NCBI GenBank assembly: GCA_035578155.1
Contig: JAPWDM010000014.1
Coordinates: 10,519,501 to 10,583,500, forward strand
Length of the DNA stretch: 64,000 nucleotides
Source of the DNA: Brachynemurus nebulosus
Taxonomy: Eukaryota; Arthropoda; Insecta; Neuroptera; Myrmeleontidae
Reading direction: 5' to 3'
Shown: in pieces, positions 58,427-64,000 of the stretch
Layout of the letters: every line of letters begins with the position of its first letter
Position numbering within the stretch: the first letter of the stretch is position 1
Program-made: the position numbers and the translations under genes
The notes under the pieces: generated by a model
The model's database searches: none
Seen by the model: the letters and a program-made list of their open reading frames with translations, nothing else
What the model was told of the DNA's origin: nothing

Positions 58427-58625
58427 GCATAACTAGAGTGAAAAAAATGATCTTGGTAGCTTCTGCTGCAGAAACGTAACTTCAAAATCAGCATTTAAAT
58501 GCGAACCTGATCCACATTAGGGAGCTGCATAACTAAAGTGAAAAACATGATCTTAGTAGCTTTTGTTATAGAAACGTAACCTCAGAATCAGCATTTAAAT
58601 GCGAACCTGATCCATTTTAGGGCCA
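58427..58625 (+). repeat. 100-bp tandem duplication
   Basis: Units at 58427 and 58527 share GCATAACTARAGTGAAAAA, GAAACGTAAC and ATCAGCATTTAAATGCGAAC followed by CTGATCCA; ATTTAAAT is palindromic within each. Confidence 0.85.
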
Positions 58626-59496
58626 AATTTGAAAATTATGCTGACTCCCACTGTATATCTTCGATATTTTAAATGGGGTAAGAGTCTAGAAATTTAAAAA
58701 AAATTGAGAATAATTCAGTAAGCGTGAGAATCGGGAAAATTCAAATGCTGCAGCAAAATGGCAGCCACAGAGAAGCAGAATATAAATATTGAGGTCCTTT
58801 CAGTCATCTAGTTTTTTTTCTCGAAGAAAACTTAGCAAACAACTATTAATTACATTGCATATTCCGTTTCATTTCTTGGTGAAACTTCCCTGGCGTGCCT
58901 ATATTATAATGTATATAATACAATGATTGAATTTTTTTTCCTTCTAGCATTCACATACTCAGTTCAAACTCCCTCAAACCTTTTTAACTATAACGTCCAT
59001 CGTGTCGCCGGCTTCACAGAGTGACTTGCATGTGTTTGTTTGTACACACGCGGACCGCTAACTTGCTAGCTCACTCATTCACTCGTATGCCTTGTATGGC
59101 CGACCCTATTTACAGTGACGTTGTATTTATTAAATATTCATTTGAAATCGATTTATTCCGAAACGGAGTCGCGGAGAGGGGAAAAAATTTTGAATACGTC
59201 AAATGAAAAATTACATTTTATGTTAATGTGTACGTACGTACATGAGTTCAAGTTTTATGAACCAACGTCAGTTTCGATGAAAACAGGTGGAACCAAAGTC
59301 GCACCATCTGGAAATCATGTACAGTTAATTTTGTGGATGTTGATAAATTAATTTTAGTTTTATTATATTAATTTTGGGAAATTAATTTGTTACTAGTTGT
59401 GATTTTTGAGATTTTTTCAGTGTTCTATTTTTAGGGTTTCGTAACTTAAAAGAGAAAATGCAACTTTTATGTCTGTCATAGATATTTTTCTTGAAA
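58626..59496. other. intergenic, nothing recognised
   Basis: A less AT-rich stretch at about 58950-59190 (CCATCGTGTCGCCGGCTTCA, CGGAGTCGCGGAGAGGGG) could be a promoter or exon, but the frames 59021-59206 and 59115-59351 show no domain. Confidence 0.4.
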
Positions 59497-59856
59497 ACTA
59501 CACACACTGGCATAATTAGCGGAACATAAAATACCCGTGTAGCAGCATCCTGCATAACATAGCGAATTTCCGTTTATAAAAATTAGTTTTTCTCGGAAAC
59601 TAGTTGACATAGGAAAAAAGTTTAAAGCCTTTTTTTAATGTAATTATTTCTTCTCTTTTAAATGGTGTAAAAAAATTTCGCAAAAACTTTTCAATAAGTG
59701 GAAATTTTGGCAAAAAACTAATTTTTTGCAAGAACAAAAACCATTTTCCTGGCATCCGACGTGTCTGGCTGACGAACTCATCCAAGGGTTTGGGATTTCC
59801 AATGTTTTCACCAAGTTTCGAAAAAATTGGATACTTCGTTCGAGAGTTATCCCGCA
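59497..59856 (-). repeat. dispersed repeat R1, reverse copy
   Basis: The reverse complement reads ACTCTCGAACGAAGTATCCA, GATGAGTTCGTCAGCCAGAC and TTCGCTATGTTATGCAGGAT followed by CTGCTACACGGGTAT, covering the whole short form of R1. It is followed on the plus strand by (CA)n and (TA)n. Confidence 0.75.
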
Positions 59857-59872
59857 GACACACACACACACG

Positions 59873-59957
<85 letters not shown>
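59857..59957. repeat. (CA)n(TA)n compound microsatellite
   Basis: ACACACACAC with one CG interruption to about 59887, then about 70 bp of TA. Confidence 0.95.
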
Positions 59958-59966
<9 letters not shown>

Positions 59967-60095
59967 AATTTTAGTGAATATTATTTTCGGTTTCTAGGGA
60001 CCTCAAAACAAATTTCTGCCATAGTCCCGGGCTCAGGTCGCGTCATGACAGTGGCTGTAATAGTTGAATTCCATTCTGGAAATTCGCTAAAAAAA
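59958..60095 (+). repeat. dispersed repeat R2, copy 2
   Basis: Matches 56836-56985 from TATATAAATTTTAGTGAATA to the 'ATTCTGGAAATTCGCTAAAA' end; the CCCGGGCTCAGGTC block is conserved. Confidence 0.75.
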
Positions 60096-60247
60096 TATAA
60101 AACCTATTTATTAAACAAAGTTGGCGGGTTTTTTTCATTTTTACTTAAAATAATATTGAAGTAACGAATCAATTGACTTTCCATAGAATTGTTTTTATTT
60201 AATATTGATGCAATTCTTTTTAAGAGGTCTGTCACTTTCGAATTGAA

Positions 60248-60412
60248 ATGCCGTTTCTTCTCAATGTGGTCGAGCTTCAAACTGCCGTAATTGAAGTATG
60301 GCAAAGACTGTCCCAGGAAACTATAGATAACATCATTCTGAGTATAGAAAAACGAATGGAAGCTTTGATAAGAGCACGGGAGGAACCAGGCGGTATTAAA
60401 ACGCTGTGTTTC
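60248..60412 (+). pseudogene. Tc1-like transposase C-terminal fragment
   Basis: The frame reads ELQTAVIEVWQRLSQETIDN then IILSIEKRMEALIRAREEPG. The pattern 'L...I.E.W..I.QE.I.NLI.SM..R..A.I...GG' is the usual C-terminal tail of Tc1-family transposases. No catalytic DDE part is present upstream; the flank is repeat R2. The terminal 'GG.T.Y' is degraded to EEPGGIKT. It is a relic. Confidence 0.6.
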
Positions 60413-60862
60413 ATTTTCTATTTGTTAAATAATCTTTAACTTAAATTATTCTTAGACGACATAAGATTCCAAAAATTTGCCATTTTATATGGTTACTTGT
60501 TTTGATACCGATAATAAAGGTCTATCAGCGTGAATATTTTTTTTGAATTTTCTATTAAAAAATTGAGGACAATAGTTTGTTAAACTATAATATTAGTGAG
60601 AATAATGAAATTGATGAACAGTTTATTTTTGGTTGCAAATTTATTCTCGTAAAATGAAAGGAAGATTATGAAAACCATAGAAAATTTTAATGATTGAACG
60701 ACCTTTTGAAATGTCAATAAAATAAGAAGATTAATGGCAACAATAATAATAATAATGTGCAAACTAGTAAAAATTTTCATATTAATCGATTTATTTTCCT
60801 AATTGTTCAAATTGTACTTTTAATTTTAATATAAATAAATAAATACAATCATTTTTGAGCTA
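60413..60862. other. intergenic, nothing recognised
   Basis: AT-rich, no supported feature. Confidence 0.45.
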
Positions 60863-60919
60863 ATTTCACTTACCACACTCCTATTCACTTACCACGCATC
60901 TATTTCACTTACCGCACTG
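60863..60919 (+). repeat. three TTCACTTACC(A/G)C units
   Basis: TTCACTTACCACACTCCTA, TTCACTTACCACGCATCTAT and TTCACTTACCGCACTG lie head to tail at about 20-bp spacing. Confidence 0.8.
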
Positions 60920-63473
60920 TTATTTTTTGGTTTCCATGGATATGAAGATGAACAAACGTTAGGGAAATGTAACTTACCAGCATTGGCAACAGCATCGGTA
61001 AATGCATGAAAATACACGATCGTGCAAAAAAAGTTTACTTTGATCAGTTAACTATTGACTGTACTGAACTGTAAGTGTCAGAAATGCTACTCGCTTGATC
61101 CGATTTTTTATGTAATTTTTGTTCGTATTCTTAAAAACGTATTTTTTCTTGTTGAAGTAACACCGATAATTCAACAATTTATTTGCTATTAATTCGAAGA
61201 TTCATATTTGCATATTTTCTGATATAGTTTTAAAAGTTTCCTGAATTTTCTTTGGTGTACCTAAAACTAGGAGTAAAAGGTTATTTAGTATGTTAGATTA
61301 AATTACTATACTGAGTGCGAGGCTAGATATGACTGTGGGCTGGATTATACATGATAATAAGTTTCCCCCTTAAGGACTTACAAATGAAAAGAAAATATCA
61401 AAATATAAAATATTCTCTAGACGGCTTTCGGTTGTTTTTGAAGTCGTCTTCAGTAGGTTAACAACGATAATAAAAAATAAACTTCAAAAATACATAATAT
61501 AGAAATACATTCAAAATCTATATACAAAATCCAGAATTTATTTATACATACAAAATCCAAAAAAAATTTCCTTTGTTAAAAATAAAAGTGAAATTAAGAA
61601 ATTAATAAAGTACCCAACATAAATCACATTTCCATTTTTTTTGTTTTTGAACCGCCAAAAACAATCTAATTTTAAACCACAATATTTGCATAGAATGTTT
61701 TAGGTCTTAATACGTGCTTGTGGAAAAATGATTATCTGTATTTTGGTTGAAAATTTTGTATATGGTCGAGTAATTTACCTGTTACAATTACCAGTTGATA
61801 CGAAATAATAATACAATCCGAAATTCAATTATAAACTAAGAGAAATTCGAAATAATTCGTTTTCTGACTCTTCTAAAATTTTCTCCTGCTAACAAAATCC
61901 ATTTCCTTTTCATGTTAAAAACAAATTAATTATTGTCCTTTCTTCTTGTAACGTTATACTGGTTGGTTCTTCCGTTTGCAAAATCTGTTTTTTTAAAACT
62001 TGGTAAATTGTTTTATTTCAACCTAAAACAAGACAGCAAGGGTTGTCACAATATTTTCCAAAATGAAAGGGATATGCGGATATAAGACAAAAGGATAATT
62101 TTATAATATAATACGGGATAGTTAATTAAAATACTTTTATCATTCTTATTGTAATTTAAGCAGGCATATTGTTTTCGACAAATAAAAGGGATTTTCTTAT
62201 TATTTTTGTCATTTTATTCGTTGGTTTGACAAAGTGAAATGAAATATTTTGTTTTGAAATTAATTCTATAACGAATTTATAAAAGGAAATTTAAATAATA
62301 TTTTCTTAAATTGCCGAAAATTTTATTCTGTGATTTTAATCCTGTTTGGAAGGTCTCTGTTGTTTTCTTTCTAGGTTATGTTCCTTTATATATTGATTTT
62401 AAAAATAAACCTTTTCGTTTTGTAAAAAGGACTGTAAGTTTTGGCGAGGATAAATTTTAATTTTGATTGTAGTTAGGACATAGACTTGCTAGCTACAAAA
62501 AAGTTATCTTCGAGATTTTTTAATTTGATATGCGGGACGTGAACTTGCGTCGTGAGACATTGAGGGAAGTGCCTAAATTTCGGATACCATTACTCACACT
62601 TAACGTAGTTTTGTCAATATTCATCTATAATGTATGAAATTTGCATATTCGATATTTTATTGCATATATAGAACAATTCATTGAAAGTAAATAAAATTCT
62701 ATTATAGACCTGTTATTATTTTTAAGTGATTTTAATGTTAAAAACCTTGATTTTTTTTAGCTAAAGCAAATGGGTTCCGAATTTCGAATAAATTTTGATC
62801 TATCCATACTTTTTTGTTTGAATTTCGTTGGTAAAGAATAATAATATTGGGTTTTGAAATTTATATTGAAAACTTTACAACTGTTTAACCATATTATTAA
62901 AGAAAATATTCTGTGTTCAAACACCCAGTCAATATATTTCACACAAGCGAATCTCAATTTATTATTAAAACAAGGATATTTTTTGTGATTCCATCTGAAG
63001 CGTTTACTTCGGATCGTGGCCAGTTTTTCCCTTTTCTGTTCAAAACACACAAAATATTCAGATTTTAGACATCCGAAATTAGGTATTGAAGATTATCCAA
63101 AATTAAGGTAATATATAAAATTTCACTTTACCACGTTTGTCAACATAACCTCAAAAAGCAGGTAGTTTTTACACAAAAAATCAGAATACTCCTGAGCAAA
63201 ACTGAGCAAATATAATAGGTTAAAAACAGTAGGACTCATTTTCTGGTCGGTATAAATGTTAGCAGTTAGTATTGTGATCTAAAATTAAGAGAGTTCAGTA
63301 CTTTTCTCAACTATATAATGCAGCTATTAATTATAAGATACAGAAACGATTTTATTGTGGTATTTGGGTATTCAGGTAGAGATACAATTTGGGACAAGAT
63401 TTTAGCTTTATAGCAAATTTTGTCAACCACAACAATAAACCACGTAGCACTTTACTTATCAGTCAGTCTAGAT
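60920..63473. other. intergenic, nothing recognised
   Basis: AT-rich. CTAGACGGCTTTCGGTTG and GTCGTCTTCAGTAGG at about 61417-61458 resemble the 'CGGTTTCGG ... TCTCAAGAC' motif at 4071. The minus-strand frame at 62757-63050 has no domain. Confidence 0.45.
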
Positions 63474-63560
63474 CAGCGTTTCTCAACCTTTTTTTGGTCA
63501 CGGCCCGGTAAAAAATTTGCACGAACCGGTTACATATAGGATCACATATGACGGTTATCA
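63474..63560 (+). mobile_element. hAT-like end (CAGCGTTTCTCAACC)
   Basis: CAGCGTTTCTCAACCTTTTT followed by GGTCACGGCCC is very close to the CAGTGGTTCTCAACC-type ends of hAT (Charlie-like) elements found across animals. The other end was not identified and may lie outside the window. Confidence 0.5.
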
Positions 63561-64000
63561 GTTTTCGAAATTACATTTGTATTTAATATGAAATGTTTAA
63601 AAGCAATTCTTTCTTTAAGGTACCATCACTGTGTGATTGGCCGGAAAATAGTCTATTTTCGCGATTTTTCTTCGGACGGATAGGATGGAGGAATGGGGAT
63701 GAATTTTTTTACGATTAATACCACTATTTAACAATACAAAAATATTTTTTTTATTCATTTTTATTTATTTTTTATAATTACCTATTATAATTTTTTGAAA
63801 AAAGTGTCTTTAAAAAAGAGCGGATATTGGTGCCCATGATTGCGGCCGCAGTTTTCATTTAGAAACAAAAAATTAAATAGGTTATCAATCTGTAGGTAAG
63901 CCGCTATGTACCTATGGGAACTTTTTTTTTTGAAATTTGAAAAAAATGGCGGCGGTTTGAATAAAAAGTACAAAATTTTTTATAGTTTTTCGTGTGGAAA
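63561..64000. other. continuation of the hAT-like repeat or intergenic
   Basis: GC-richer words (GATTGGCCGGAAAATAG, GATTGCGGCCGCAG) occur among AT-rich DNA; no gene is seen up to the window end. Confidence 0.35.

Noticed and set aside
62757..63050. 97-codon minus-strand frame as a gene
   Set aside because: No domain, AT-driven composition, no supporting signals.

Overview
The window looks like a gene-poor stretch of an arthropod nuclear genome, most likely an insect. It is strongly AT-rich, full of (TA)n, (CA)n and short tetranucleotide tracts, and built largely from DNA transposons, miniature inverted-repeat elements (MITEs), fold-back repeats and dispersed repeats. The order cannot be fixed from sequence alone; the repeat style would fit Hemiptera or Diptera. 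No rRNA, CRISPR array or bacterial operon is visible. Almost all open frames are chance frames in AT-rich or simple-repeat DNA.

The one convincing protein gene is on the minus strand at 11064-13918. Three exons joined by two short GT-AG introns (90 and 77 bp) give an 895-residue protein: an N-terminal CxxC/CxxC zinc-ribbon-like region, a Mutator-like transposase core with candidate D, D and E residues, a basic linker, and a complete DEDDh (DnaQ/TREX-type) 3'-5' exonuclease with all five motif residues. It lies between two long direct repeats (9168-9857 and 15123-15819), each ending in a hairpin plus CTAA. A separate 936-bp Helitron-like element with intact ends (9898-10833) lies just downstream of its stop codon.

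Layout: 1-9 kb holds a TA-flanked MITE, fossil mariner-like and PIF/Harbinger-like transposase pieces, a fold-back and a Harbinger-type MITE with TTA duplications. 9-16 kb is the Mutator-exonuclease locus. 16-22 kb holds a TCTTGG-rich hAT-type MITE, a 2.3-kb inverted-repeat element with a second MITE nested inside, and another Harbinger-type MITE. 22-30 kb has a dispersed repeat with CTCF-like sites, a CpG-rich promoter-like region, a tRNA-like gene (anticodon AGT) and an unexplained GC-richer block. 31-40 kb has a 22-bp minisatellite, a long hairpin, a pogo-type MITE between two (TA)n blocks, a second TCTTGG MITE with a clear 8-bp target duplication, and a three-level nest (a Harbinger-like element split by a 4.4-kb TA-flanked element that contains a 475-bp tandem array and a 710-bp fold-back). 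40-64 kb has a third TCTTGG MITE with a visible empty site elsewhere in the window, a piggyBac-type MITE with a doubled right end, a second copy of the first MITE, two more large palindromes, a 147-bp tandem repeat, a Tc1-like transposase remnant and a hAT-like end.

The contents do not form a pathway. They record repeated transposition by at least six superfamilies, with one apparently intact and unusual transposase-nuclease gene.
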